Source of the DNA: Psettodes erumei
Lineage: Eukaryota > Chordata > Actinopteri > Pleuronectiformes > Psettodidae
Assembly: GCA_016785225.1 (NCBI GenBank)
Contig: JAFBJZ010000512.1
Location: forward strand, 5,245,001-5,309,000
DNA length: 64,000 bases
Direction of reading: 5' to 3'
The notes below the pieces were generated by a model. It did not search any database. It was not told the origin of the DNA and saw only the letters and a list, made by a program, of their open reading frames with translations. How positions within the stretch are numbered: position 1 is the stretch's first letter; each line of letters starts with the position of its first letter. Made by a program: the position numbers and the translations under genes. Shown piece by piece: positions 12,568-24,878 of the stretch.

Positions 12568-13464
12568 GCAGTTAATAAGCTGATGTGCCTGCGTCCCCTG
12601 CTTCATCCTCGTCATTCTCCATTTCCTGTCTCCTGGTTCCAACTCCTCGCTCTCCATCTATAATCATTTCATAGCACTGCGCTTGATCTGCGTGTTTGGT
12701 TTTACTTTCCTAAGGGTTGTTGGTGTGCCTTTGCAGATCTTTTTGACTGTGTTAAAGTTACTATTCATTAAGGAATGCAAAGCTACCTTTCCTAGTTTTC
12801 TAAGATTTTATATTCATGGGACTTTTTAAGGTTCTAATACTATGTGTTTATGCATATAATAACAATGATTTAGCAGTGATTCTTTTAGTTGTAATGTAAT
12901 CATATGTCTTGGTTGTGTGTGTGTGTGTGTGTTTTTATACGGGATTCAGTAGTTGTCATAACCTTGATACCGTGATATTGCTGCATGTTATTAAACTCAT
13001 TTCTTGATGCTCATTCTCTGTTTAACACAAGGAGTCAAAACTCTCAACACTTTGCCACACTGATTTTATCTATTGGTGTAAATAAAAGGCAGCAAATGTC
13101 CTTAATGTGAACATTTAACCCAGATTTATAGCCATCATTATGGGGCATTTGTGGTGCATGAGATGGTAGGGAAATTGAACGTGTCACATCATAGTGAATG
13201 TGACTGCTGGATTGTTGTGTTTGTAGCAGTGAGAGAAATAATGAAGAGATGGAGAGCGCTGGAAGCACCAGTTGTCCTAAGGCCATCTGTTTCTGTATGG
13301 GCTGGTCTGTGTGTGTGTGTGAGACCCTCTCCGCAGGGGGGTCAAAAGTGGGAGGTCATGACCCCGCTGACCCTGTGGGAGTGGGAGATCATCAATCAAC
13401 TAGAGGTTGGACAGAGCAGCAGGAGGGGACACACACGCACGCGCACACACATACCTAGATACTG

Positions 13465-13499
<35 letters not shown>

Positions 13500-13913
13500 A
13501 AAAGGTACCTGGGAAATAAAATATATTTAGTATAAAATACATTAAAAGCACAATTCAAACAAACACAAAATGAATAGAAGAGATAAAAGAAGAGAAATTT
13601 CTCTTGTGGTAGCTGATGGCATTCAGATATCACAGCACCCCCCCCCAAAAAAAAAAAAAACAACAACGAAAAAACAAACACACACACATTCACAAAGGCC
13701 TCTGAGACATTTGCTGTTGGCCAAATAGGCTGTGTGTGTTTACATGCTTTCTTATTCATGGAAAACTCACAGATGCTATCAAGCACTTCAGCACAGAGAC
13801 AGAGCGGGACAGATGCAAAGAAAGTGAATAAACCTCAAGCGCTTTTTCACCACAGCACTTCCATTTCATCCTATTTCTAAAAACCCCTCATCTCTTTGCT
13901 ATTGTAAACAAGC

Positions 13914-13915
<2 letters not shown>

Positions 13916-13950
<35 letters not shown>
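13916..13950. repeat. (AC)n microsatellite
   Basis: An uninterrupted AC dinucleotide run in intergenic DNA. A second one lies at 13469-13497, after the prss16 gene. Confidence 0.95.
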
Positions 13951-13953
<3 letters not shown>

Positions 13954-15363
13954 AAACGCCACTATCAGGGTTATCAACCAGCATTTGCAGAGCGACAGGG
14001 CATGCTTTTTCTCTCTCCTCCATTCCTCCTCCTCATCCTCCTCCTCCTGCTGCAGCCTGTCCTGTTGATCAATGAGGAAGTTCTTGGGCCTCAACTATTA
14101 ATCAGAGCCTATCGGCTATCTGTCTGCTGGGCCAACCAATCACAGCCCTCCGACAGCTGGGCCATGAAAAATGTGGCCTGGTGGATGGAGGGGAGGTTGG
14201 GGACGCTGTGGTGGGGTCACGGAGGAGAGGAGGGAGGTGAAGGAGCACTCTATCTGAGCCGAGTCGGATCACAGCTGTGCAACTGCGCTCTGTGCAGTTT
14301 ATTCTTAACATCATGAAGCCACACATACATGCTAATGTGAGCGAATACACAGGTGCATGTGTCATAACAAATACACACACACAATAAAACAACACAGTTT
14401 GTCCCTACTTCACATTTACATCAAACCGAGGCATTTCACGGCCGTGTGGGACCCGACTACATTGTCAACATTTGCTTCATTTTGTTTTGGTTAGATCAAG
14501 AGAATCAAAAAAATATATATAACGAACAGTGTTTTTACGCAGCCGAAAACTCCCGAGCAAAGGCTACAACCCTGATGATCTGTTGTCCAATAACAAGGCC
14601 TGTCCTCACGCCTCAAAGCTTCATCAACACACTACCATCCCTCTTCTGCATAATCACCATGCTCACTCTCATCCATTCACATCTTATTGCCATGATTAGA
14701 TTACATCTAATGCTATTACATCGCTGCCATCTCTCCCTCTCTCCTCTCCACTCTCTTGCTCTCTCGCTCTCTCTCCCTCCCTCCCTCCCTCATCATGGAT
14801 TTCTTGCAGATCTTGTTAGTGTGTGATGCGGACCAGGTCTCCCACTTTGGATTTATGAACCCTCAGACTTCTCTCCTTTAATCTCTCCCTCTCTCCTCCT
14901 CCGCTCCCTTCCTGCATCTGTCCATCTATCATTCCCAGGGCTGGCTTGGGCGGAAGAGTATTAATCCCTCCATCCCATCTCTCACTCCTCTGGACAGATG
15001 AGGAGATGGAGGAGGGAGATGGGGATGGGAGGAAGAGGAGGGGTAAAGGGTAGGCGACCTCAGATTACTTTCCATAATATTTCTGTAGCACTGTGGGGGA
15101 AATGGAGAGGAATTACAGGTAATGTATGCAGATGTGCTCGACGATAGGTCACTGCTGTGATACCTTCAACAGGTTTCACGGCGAACTGAAGAGTCTGCAT
15201 AGGTGAGCGTGTGTTATGATAAACAACTTTGTGCGGCAGTGTGTGAGTCCTAGTCAGTTGTTTGCATGTTTATGTGGTGCTTGATGGTGTCTATGCAATA
15301 AAATTTGATTTGAAATTGCATTTCTGCAAAGGCCAACAGTAACTGCATCTTATTACCTGTTGA

Positions 15364-15416
15364 CACACACACACACACACACGCACAGACAGACAGACAC
15401 ACACACACACACACAC
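15364..15416. repeat. Compound (AC)n/(AGAC)n microsatellite
   Basis: AC repeats interrupted by a short AGAC block, in the intergenic region. Confidence 0.93.
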
Positions 15417-18179
15417 AAAAACAGTATGTTCAACAGAATCCGATAAGCTCTGGGAAATCAATTGGAAAGATCAGGGCATTTAATGAGTCCAGTCCTCACA
15501 GGCCTTATTCTCCAAGAAACGAAGGAACAAATTCAGTTTAAAGAAAATAAACCTTTGACCAGCAGTCAAGGTAAAGCCGACAAACCCCACCCCCTCTCCC
15601 CCTTCCTCCACCCAAGCCTCTGCAGTGACAGGTAGATTAAGGGGCGTGATAGATGCCCCTCTCTGTATCTCCCTCTCTCCATCTCCCCTCCCTTCCCTCC
15701 CCTCCATCCATCATGGCGGCTGGTGTAATTGTGGCTGCGTGGGGCTGGCAGAGGGAGCCACCATCCATCTCCTTAACAACAAACAGTCACGAGGACGGAT
15801 GGCGCTGCACTCCCCAGTTAATCTCCATCTATAAGGGGGAGGAGGGGAGGGAGGGAGGGATGGAGAAGGAGAGAAAAAAATAACATGAGTGAGAAAGGTG
15901 GTGCTGGCTTACTATAAACAAAAAGAGATGGAGAGGGGAAGGCAGAAGGAAGGAGGGAGGAACGGATGGTGGAGAGCTGAGGTGAGAGCCCATGCCCAGG
16001 CAGGTAGAAACAGTGGGGATATAAAAGAAGATGAATGGCCTGGGTGAGGGAGAACAAGCGAAACTGGAGGCAAAGTTTGGGAACAGGCTACAAGAGCGGG
16101 TCGATAAGAGCGGATTTGCTTCGCGAGTGTGCTGGAAGAAAACAGGAGAAATGGGGGAAGGGAGGGGGAGAAAATTTATGTCTATGCAGCCAGACGACCC
16201 AGAAACTGGAGAGGCACAGGCTCATAAAAATGCACTCTATACCCCCCCCTCCACTACCCCTCATTTTTACCCCTTGGTTTCTTTCCCTCATCCACTCTTT
16301 CTCCCTTTACTTCCCTCCATCACTTCGCTACTTCTCTCTCACGCAGGCAGCTGAGGGTCAGAGCGCTCTGATGTTTTTGGCGGTTGTGTGTGGTTGCCAG
16401 AGGTCACAGCAGCCATATTTTCTTAATGGCAGAGTCACTGGAGTCAACAAGGCTGGGTGGCCTTCTAGCCTAACCTCCACCTAACCCTGGAAAAGTCAAG
16501 TAAACTCCACTTTTGTGGCAAGGTGAAGGCAGCAGCAGTTTCAGTAGGTTGCTGTTTTCCACCTTGCAGTTGATGGATTACTATTTGAGCAATGTCAACA
16601 GCTGGCAATGTCATCTTTCTGTTTGCAGCAACTGCATAATGCTGGCCAAAAACCACAAAGGGCAAGAACCATGCATAGAAGTGTAAAGTGTGACATCTTC
16701 TGTTTGCGATTTAGTCTGCACTTTATGAAAGTACAGTGGTCAACTCTACTTATAATGTCATACAGGAAGTCACAAAGACACCAGATGCATCCAGTCTTGC
16801 AGGTATACATCCACGGTCCCACACACCCTCTCTTGAACCCATCTTCACTCTTAGCTTGCTGCTTCCTGTTCTCTAGCCTTGGGCCTTGCACGCATCAAGA
16901 GTAACACCTTGACACTGACCCTCCAGCAAGCACGCAAGCAAACAAGCTAGCACACGAAGCCATGCACACACACATACACACGCATGCATACTCTCCTATG
17001 CCAAGAGCACACACACACTCAACGGGCCTTGACGGGTGCAGAGGAGGGAGCACTAAAGAGCCTGGACAGAGAGTGACAAATAACTGCAGCAGATCTGACT
17101 AGCAGAATGGTCCCTCTGTGAACCTGCTGACTCTGTACTGGAGATTGAGACAGTTTAGAAAGAAATCATGTAACATTTATAATACATTTTAATCCACCAC
17201 CACACGTGTTTGTGCTTTCATCGAAACAGTGTAAATGTCTATTTTAGATCATTATATTGGTAAACTTCAAATACTATTGTTAATCCAAATAGCATGTTAG
17301 AATATCTGCAAGACAAACTTCTAAAATATTCTGAAGTAAATCTATTTTTTTTATAATTAAAGTTTTGTGTTTCAGTGGTTTTACTTCCTTTTTAGGCTGT
17401 GAAGGTGGGGGATGGGGGAGGGGTACTGTTAACACAAGTAACATAGAGCTATGAGAAAATCAGTTGTATTTTTCTGGGGTAATTCTTAAAATCAATTAAT
17501 AGGATAAGTGTTAAACAAATAAAACATAGTTAAATGTATGTTGGAGGGACTGGGGTCTTTGGTAATACAAAAAGAACAGTAAGGTCCAAGTCAAACAGCA
17601 CAGAAAAGTTAAATCATTTACTTCAGGGCATTGTTTCAATGTATTTCTTGTAATTTGTGTAATCTGGTGATCTATTGTCTCTCTTTATAAAGCCATGTAA
17701 TTTTAGGACGTCTGTGAATTTTCGGGAACAGTCAGTAAGATGAAGTTGCCTTTCAGCATCCACCTAACAACATATGTTGTGTTAAAACACGTCGCCCTAA
17801 ATTGTGCTGAAAGTGGGTGTGGCCCCCACAGACACAGGGTGATAAAAACGACAGATCCTTCGGTGTTTGTGATGTAAATGAGTGTAATCTACAGGGTTAG
17901 ATAATAGTCTGTTGGATAAATGTTACTGAGGCTAGAGATTTACGGCCCAATTCAAGCAACAAGTAAAAGAGAAATCAGATCAAGAAGTCTCTCCCATTAC
18001 TTAACATTAAAGTATAAAGTGGCCTATTTGTGAATAGAAATGGTTTTCCACAAGGAGATTAAGCAGAGTCAATCCCTCTGAACAGGAATTCGTCCGATGA
18101 TGCACACTTAAATGTTAATCCTTTTCATTCAACCTGTTAACAAAGTGAAAACAAGCCGTTTCCAGCCCATTGACACTGC

Positions 18180-18450
18180 TTCATGGCTGTACCACCGGCT
18201 CAGTGCAGGGAGGGGGGTTGAACGCTGTGATCACTCCTGTAGGAAACCAGCACCCCGCGGAGTTGAAAGACCCCCAGAGTTGCGCGGACGGCGCGGGGCC
18301 CTTGCATGGCGGGGCCCCGCGCGGTCGAGCTCCACGCCGCCCACGGAGACGCCTGCCCCGGTCCGCTGTTCCCCGCCAAGCCGCTACTGATTGAAGTTGG
18401 CCTCTCACAGCGGGACCGCGGGGAGAGGAGCGTTTGGAATAATTATTATG
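18180..18450 (+). promoter_or_regulatory. CpG-rich block upstream of meis3
   Basis: G+C and CpG content jump sharply against AT-rich flanks, as in a CpG island. Several short frames stay open but none matches a family I recognise, and their codons simply follow the base composition. It contains a perfect GC hairpin at 18291-18322. It is probably part of the meis3 promoter region or a noncoding 5' exon. Confidence 0.5.
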
Positions 18451-19016
18451 TTACTCAGGTGTCATTTACAACACAAGACTGGGAGTTTAGCTATTCCACC
18501 AGCATGCGAAAGCGTTTTTTCCCTCCTCTCTACTCAAAATGAAACTTTCTCACAAGCATGTTTTTGTTTTCTCACGTCTCCCAATCAACAAAAACAGGGC
18601 CAAAGCGGGACATTTGGGCTGCGTCAAAAGGTTGACCGACAAAGACAATAAAACACTTTGGCACCTATTATAAGACACTACATTTCTTGTCATGGAGCAC
18701 GCTTCAAGCTTATTTATGGTCCGGGGCAACTTGATTAAACCTTTTTATTTTTATTAAAGTGACCCTTATGATGAACTCTGCTGCAGGCAAAACCACTACT
18801 TTGATGGGTTTTAATTGTTTTTAGTGGGTGATTTGAAATCTGTTGCAAACAAGTCTGGATTATGAAGCTAATTCACAGAAGAGTGGGGATTTATGCAAGC
18901 TGCAGGCAATTGAATGCGCGACATATTCTTATCACTTTAATTGATTGTCCAGACTTTAATAGATCCGTGTTCGACGTGCTCGGTCCCAAAAGAGTTATCA
19001 CGATTCTTCTCTCGAC

Positions 19017-20124
19017 TTGTCCCGAGATGATGATAGCGCAGCTGCAGCGAGGATGAGGAGAAAGGAGGGAAAGGATGGATGGATGGATGATGGAGGAGTG
19101 ATACCAGCTCGGAGGAGAGCCGAGATAAAACGACCGAGGGGGTCTTCTTCTTCTTCTCTGGCGTTTGTGTTTGTGATAAGGAGGAGGAGTAAAGGAGGAA
19201 GAGGAGGAGGGGGTGGAGGGAGAGAGGGAGGGAGGGAAGCCAAGAGACCCCGTCGCGTTTTGACCCTCCGAAACCTCCCCACACACCGCCACCACCATCA
19301 CTACTACTCCTCCTCCTCCTCCTCCTCTCCTCCTTCCCCTCCTCCTCCTCCGTCTTCTTCTTCTGTGCTCCTCTCGGAGTCTGAAAACACCATCGCTCAC
19401 TCCCAGCCGTGACATTTTCCAGCCTGTCGCCGTGTGCTGCGCGGACAGCGAGCGCAAGGAGCCAAAAAGAAAGGGACGCTTCCTCCCTGCCTCCCACAGC
19501 ACCGAGCATCCCGAGGCTCTGCGAGCCGGAGCGAGAGGCGCACCACACGGATCGAGGCTCTGCAGGAAGTCGCTGCTCCCCTTTCTCCGGGGTTTCTGGA
19601 CCTACACCGGACCCGGCCCGGACAGGACGGCGCACGGCGAATATTTACGTCTCGGTGGGACATTTTACGCCATTTACTGGAGCCGCATATTACTCAGAAT
19701 CACCACTAAAGCGTTTACAATAGCGTTTAATAGGCTGTGAGCTTTATTAGAGCTTTTTATGATCTCTTAACGTATTACAAAACCATTATGAATCGGCGAT
19801 AGGGCATCAGGATATCAGGCGTCCATAAAACCTCCAGTCCCCTCATTATGTTGTAATATAAAACGCAATGGGGTCGGAGTAAACACACGCAGACGGAAAC
19901 AGGTCCTGAGTGTTTTCTATCCACAGCCTTATGCTTTAGTCGAAACCCTGTAGGTCGTTTGGTGTTAATCGTGTTTACAACTTAATTGCTAATGCACGTG
20001 AAAAAAAAATCACATATGCACTTTTATTTGCAGGAGCCCGGGGGGCAGAGGAAGGGAGCAAAGCTCGCTGGACTAGCGGAGCAGCGCATCACCGTCTCCG
20101 GCGTAGGACTGGCTGTCGAGTCGC
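19017..20124 (+). promoter_or_regulatory. meis3: meis3 proximal promoter / 5' leader region
   Basis: A CpG-rich stretch (about 19380-19640) precedes the start codon, flanked by purine-rich (19181-19239) and pyrimidine-rich (19301-19374) tracts. A TATAAAA occurs at 19857-19863. A possible splice acceptor (TTTGCAG, ending at 20033) would let a noncoding first exon join the start-codon exon, but I could not fix its donor. The transcription start is not determined. Confidence 0.45.
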
Positions 20125-20302
20125 ATGGAGAAGAGGGTAGGTCTGCTTTTTCCATGATAATGGTTCAGACCAGATCTTGCAAGAGACCACATACTGTATT
20201 TTCTTTTACTAAGGACAAGAGGTAATTAGAAAACCAGCATAATGGGAGCATATGGTTGGGAATCCTCTTTGCACTGTCCAGTCTTTGGTCTGGTTTAGCA
20301 GA

Positions 20303-20385
<83 letters not shown>

Positions 20386-23300
20386 AATAAAACAAAACAA
20401 CAGAAGGCCCAGTGGAAACAGACTAGTGGACTATGCTGGCAGGGGTGAATGTTTAGGGGAAAATAACAGAAAAGCGTGCCAGCAGAGAGCATCACAGCCA
20501 CCGAGAAATCCCCTTTTAAACTAACACAGAAATGCTCTACATGTACTCGAAATGTTTATGCGTAAGCTTAGTAAAAATGCTGCAAAGAAATAGTGAGAAA
20601 CAACTTTTAAACCCACCCCTTCAACCATGCCCTTATCCCCAAGTTACGAGGTGAACGGCAGGTATAACTTGCAATCTAGGTGTCAGAAATCTCTCGAGGA
20701 ATTCTTGATTTGGATCTAATATTTCATCCTCTCCTTATAATAATCTGGATTCATATGTAAAGTCAGTCAGACACTATCGTGGCACATAAAGGATAGAGAG
20801 TAGTGTGGGTTACGGAGAGGCGGAGGAGAGGAGATGCAGCTCTTCAACTCGGTAAGTAGGTCAGTTTTTTTGCTACAGTGATTCAGAGGCATGGTGGTGG
20901 TGGTGGTGGAGAGACATGCAAAGGCTGGCGGGCAGCAGGCGGACTGAGACCTGAGTGGAAGGGAACAGTTTGGGGTGCACAATGTGTGGACAGAAAATCA
21001 CTGCTGTATGAAAACAGAGCAGGACAAGAGGGCTGAGGAGCAGAGGAAAGGTCCCCACACACAGCACACAAACACACACTACACAACGCGCAAACACACA
21101 GGCAAATCTACCAACAACTGCTCTAAAACAGAGTTTAAATAGAGATATTCAAAATCACATAGTGTAAGTAACACTATGAATTCACTTTGCTGTTTATATG
21201 CTGTTTACATATTGGTGGATTACTACTATTTATATTCTACCACATTTGACTTCATTTGTTTTATTCTTTTTTGCATAATTATGAAGCTGTATAATAAAGG
21301 AAAAAAACAGCATTGCCTTAGGCTACTGCAAAATTTTAAGAAAATCAAATGACAGATTGGTCGTTCATTTTGTTTGTTGAAAAACGCCCGTGGATCCGGG
21401 TGACCCGAGTTTAAAAAAAAGTCCTAGCTGCTTTGTGGAAGAGCTCCATCTTGCATTTGCAACAGGTCCTCTTTGTTTTTTACCTGCTTAAACAGCCGTC
21501 GTGATTCTATTTCAAAATCTGCCTGCAGCCTGCCAATTTTGAAACTTGAACTAATCCACGATCATCTGTGATAAATGCAATACACACTTTACTGCAATTC
21601 GAACGTCTTGTTTAGTTCAGTGCAAAACTACGGAACGTAAAGCAAATTCCTCAAGGTGTATTTTGGACATTTCAGCAATCAACTGACGTGAAATAATCCT
21701 CAAACAAATCCACCCTTTTACTGAATCAACGCATTGAAAAGACAAATGGGTTCGAAGGGTTGCTTGTTTTCTATATAACTATGTTTAGTGTTGAAAAAAC
21801 GCAGCATTTTGTAAAGATGAATAGCCATTGTGCAATATTATAACTGAGGTGTTCACAAAGTTTTAAAAAAGCCCCGTCATTCTTAATTTAATAGTAACGG
21901 TGGCTTGAACTTTTAGAGAGTTCGAAATATAAGATGGAGCTGTGGACCTAAGTTTTATGATTTTGTTTGATTATTTTACGCAATTTACTGTTTTACACAA
22001 ATATAAATCAATTTCTGCAAAATTTAAACGACGTTATTCCCCAGCTCATGACAGGTTTTTGGCCCTGTGGATTTGTCTTCCCAGGAAAAGTAAACTATAC
22101 ACGCCTGTGTCAACGTGTCTGCGTCGGTCGAAATAACACAATTAAAAGTTGTTATGAAGATGTTGTCCTGCCATCTGAAGTCTGTTGACCACCTCCGTGA
22201 CTTTCAATAAAAGTGAAAATTCGCGGAATTTGTCATCCCGAGTTGTGCGCTTTGATCCGCTTGACGCACAGAAACCCGATAGGGGCCGTGCGTAAAGAGA
22301 GACGCGCAATCCGATAGCGGTGATTGTGTTAATAGCCAGCCTCCATAAAAACTAGAAGGTGTCCCGGGCCAGGGCCTCAGAGCAGGTGCTTTCTGTGATC
22401 CTGGTGGCCATATGGGACTCTGATATACAATAATTTGATAAGCCATTTAGGACAGTGGTTCCCAAAGTGGGGTCCAGAGACCTCCAGGGGTCCTGCAGAG
22501 GGGTTTCCAGGAGGCCAGGGCAGGCACATGAAGAAAAATAATTTAATTTATCTTTTATTTAATTCCCAGAGGTCAAGATAGAGAGAATATGTATGAATAA
22601 ATAAAAGGTGTTGGGTTTCACTCTGGCTCTCTCACCACTATAATTGAGATATTCATGCAGTCAACAAATAACAACAAAAACGCTCTCAAACTGGATACTT
22701 TTGGATAAAGATCTTAATGTCTGTGTACTATTTTGGAGTCCTGATGATGTAATAAAAGTTTAACTAACTAACTAACTAATGGGAACATGGTTTTAATGAG
22801 TAAATGACCGCAAATCTAAAAGGACATATGTAAATGAATCACTGCTCAGTCCCACACTTCTGGAGTAAATCAAAACCTCTTGCGGTTGCCTGGCTGTGGG
22901 TTAGTGTCAACAGAAAAAAAAGAAACTAGGCTAAGCAGATCATAACTTTTACAGCTTGGTTAAAATAACACAGAAGTGAAAGGTGTCCGGGCCAGCCTAT
23001 CTAGCAGGTGCAGACTGTGTGTGATCCCGGTGGCCCTGCGGGACTACGGCAGGAGTCCCTTATAATCCGACAGAAAGCGAAACAGAAGCAGATCTGCTGA
23101 CCTGAGCAGCGTCGCCTCAGAGACAGAAGCTGCAGCGAAGCACAAATTAGCTCCGTAACACAGAGGGAGTCAGACATGTATATTCATGATGCTACGCGTC
23201 TGTAAGTGCTGCTGGCTGCATGTTTGTCTCTGGATGTATCTGTGCATGCGTGTCATTGTGTCTGTGAGCGTGCCATATGTGCGTCTGATCCCTCCTGTGT

Positions 23301-24846
23301 TCGAGCGCATGCGAGCAGGCCCCAGCGAGGCTGTCACAGCGGGCTGTGAGCGACGTCTCAGCACGGCTCCTGTCTGCTCTGAGTTTAGGAGGGAGGAGAC
23401 AATATTAGCAGCTACAGGCTCGTTCGCTGTCGTCCTCTAAGGATCTCATCTCACTCTTTTACTCATCTCCTCCTCTGCTCTTCGCCTATAAGCGCCAGAC
23501 ACTGGATTTTTCGAGAACCGGGAAAAGCTGCTTTTTCATCTTGACTGCTATGTATTTTTGAGGCTATCCAAGCGCTTTAGAGGGGGTTTCATCATGGTTT
23601 CATAATCCTGAGAGTGGCAGAATTTTCAGCAGCGTGTAATACTTCAGCTGAAGCGAAAACTTCATAAATCACAGAGGCTTTCTCATGAAGAAACTGGGAT
23701 CATGCACGCTCACAAATGAATTGTACTCTATACAGAACTGCAGCACTGGTTAATGGTCCATGCATATGTATATTTAAACACTCAAACAAACACACAGTTG
23801 TGTCTTCGCGACGACTGAGGACATTACACTCATATACATTCATTTACTTGGCATTTACTCCAACCTTAACAATAACTACTTTCCTAAACCTAGCCTTAAC
23901 CTAAATCATACCCATACCCTGATTTTAAGACTGTCTTCACCTTAAAATGTAAAGATTGACATTATGAGGACTTGCTTTTTGTCCCCAAGGAAGACAAGTC
24001 TTCATAACGTGACTGTGCAAACAGATTTAGGCCCCTGCAACATTTTATTTCATTATTTCAAGATATTTAATAGACCAAATGATGAATGGATTAATCAAGA
24101 TAATAGTCCTCACTCCTTCCAGCCCATACAACATATACTACACAACAGACACGCCACACAAAAGTAGGTTCTAATATTACAGTGAATGGCAGCGCAGGAT
24201 ATCTGCAGCAGTTCAGACTCAAAACACTGCTCCAGATATGAATCCACCATCAGATCTCTGAACAGAGTGTTCGTCCAGTAAGCCGTGCCACTGAAGCCCC
24301 CTGACAGCTCAGCCACATAATAAAATCACAATAAGATTTGATGTCAGACAGGCACAGATGTCGAACGGGTCTCATGCTTTCTGTCTTTCCATCTAATTGT
24401 GTTTCAGTATGAAGAGCTGGTGCACTACTCAGGGTCGGAGGGCATGTCGGTGGGGGGGTACGGGGATGACGTCCGGCCGCTTCCTCCCCCACAGTACGGA
24501 CCCACCATCCCCGACTCCCTCAAGCACCACAAGGACCAGATCTATGGGTAAGCATGTGTGTGTGTGTGTGTTTGACTACCAGGATGTGATGGAAACAGTG
24601 ATTTACGTTGCCCGTCAGTGGCTACAAAATGCTTTATAGGACACATGCCTTTTTAACAGATTAACCTACAGTATGTATGCTGACTATGAAAATACATGAG
24701 AAGTGTTTACAACTAGACAGTTTCAGATATAATGCTGTATAAGGTTTCTTGTAAATGTACACTGTGTCAACTGTTACTGTGTTTATGTACAGTATAGTAT
24801 GTTAACTGTCTAAATGTTTTTCTGTGTGTTTGTGTGTGTGTTTGTA

Positions 24847-24878
<32 letters not shown>

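Larger units (their letters stand above)
12510..18180. other. Intergenic region between prss16 and meis3
   Basis: No coding exon could be supported. The first ~500 bp are probably the prss16 3'UTR. The rest holds microsatellites, pyrimidine-rich runs (14730-14800, 15650-15710, 16240-16340) and purine-rich runs (14990-15050, 15830-15880). A stretch near 14090-14170 contains TATTAATCAG and an inverted-CCAAT-like CCAATCACAG and might be regulatory. All open frames here are short and low in complexity. Confidence 0.5.

Noticed and set aside
18112..18651. Open frames of 75-92 codons in the CpG block upstream of meis3
   Set aside because: Frames are open in several phases because of high GC, with no recognisable domain or splice structure.
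18891..19723. Frames up to 232 codons on both strands in the meis3 leader
   Set aside because: They consist of Arg/Glu/Ser/Pro/His runs produced by GGA and CCT repeats.
20165..20524. CVCVCV or THTHTH frames
   Set aside because: These are translations of the (AC)n microsatellite.
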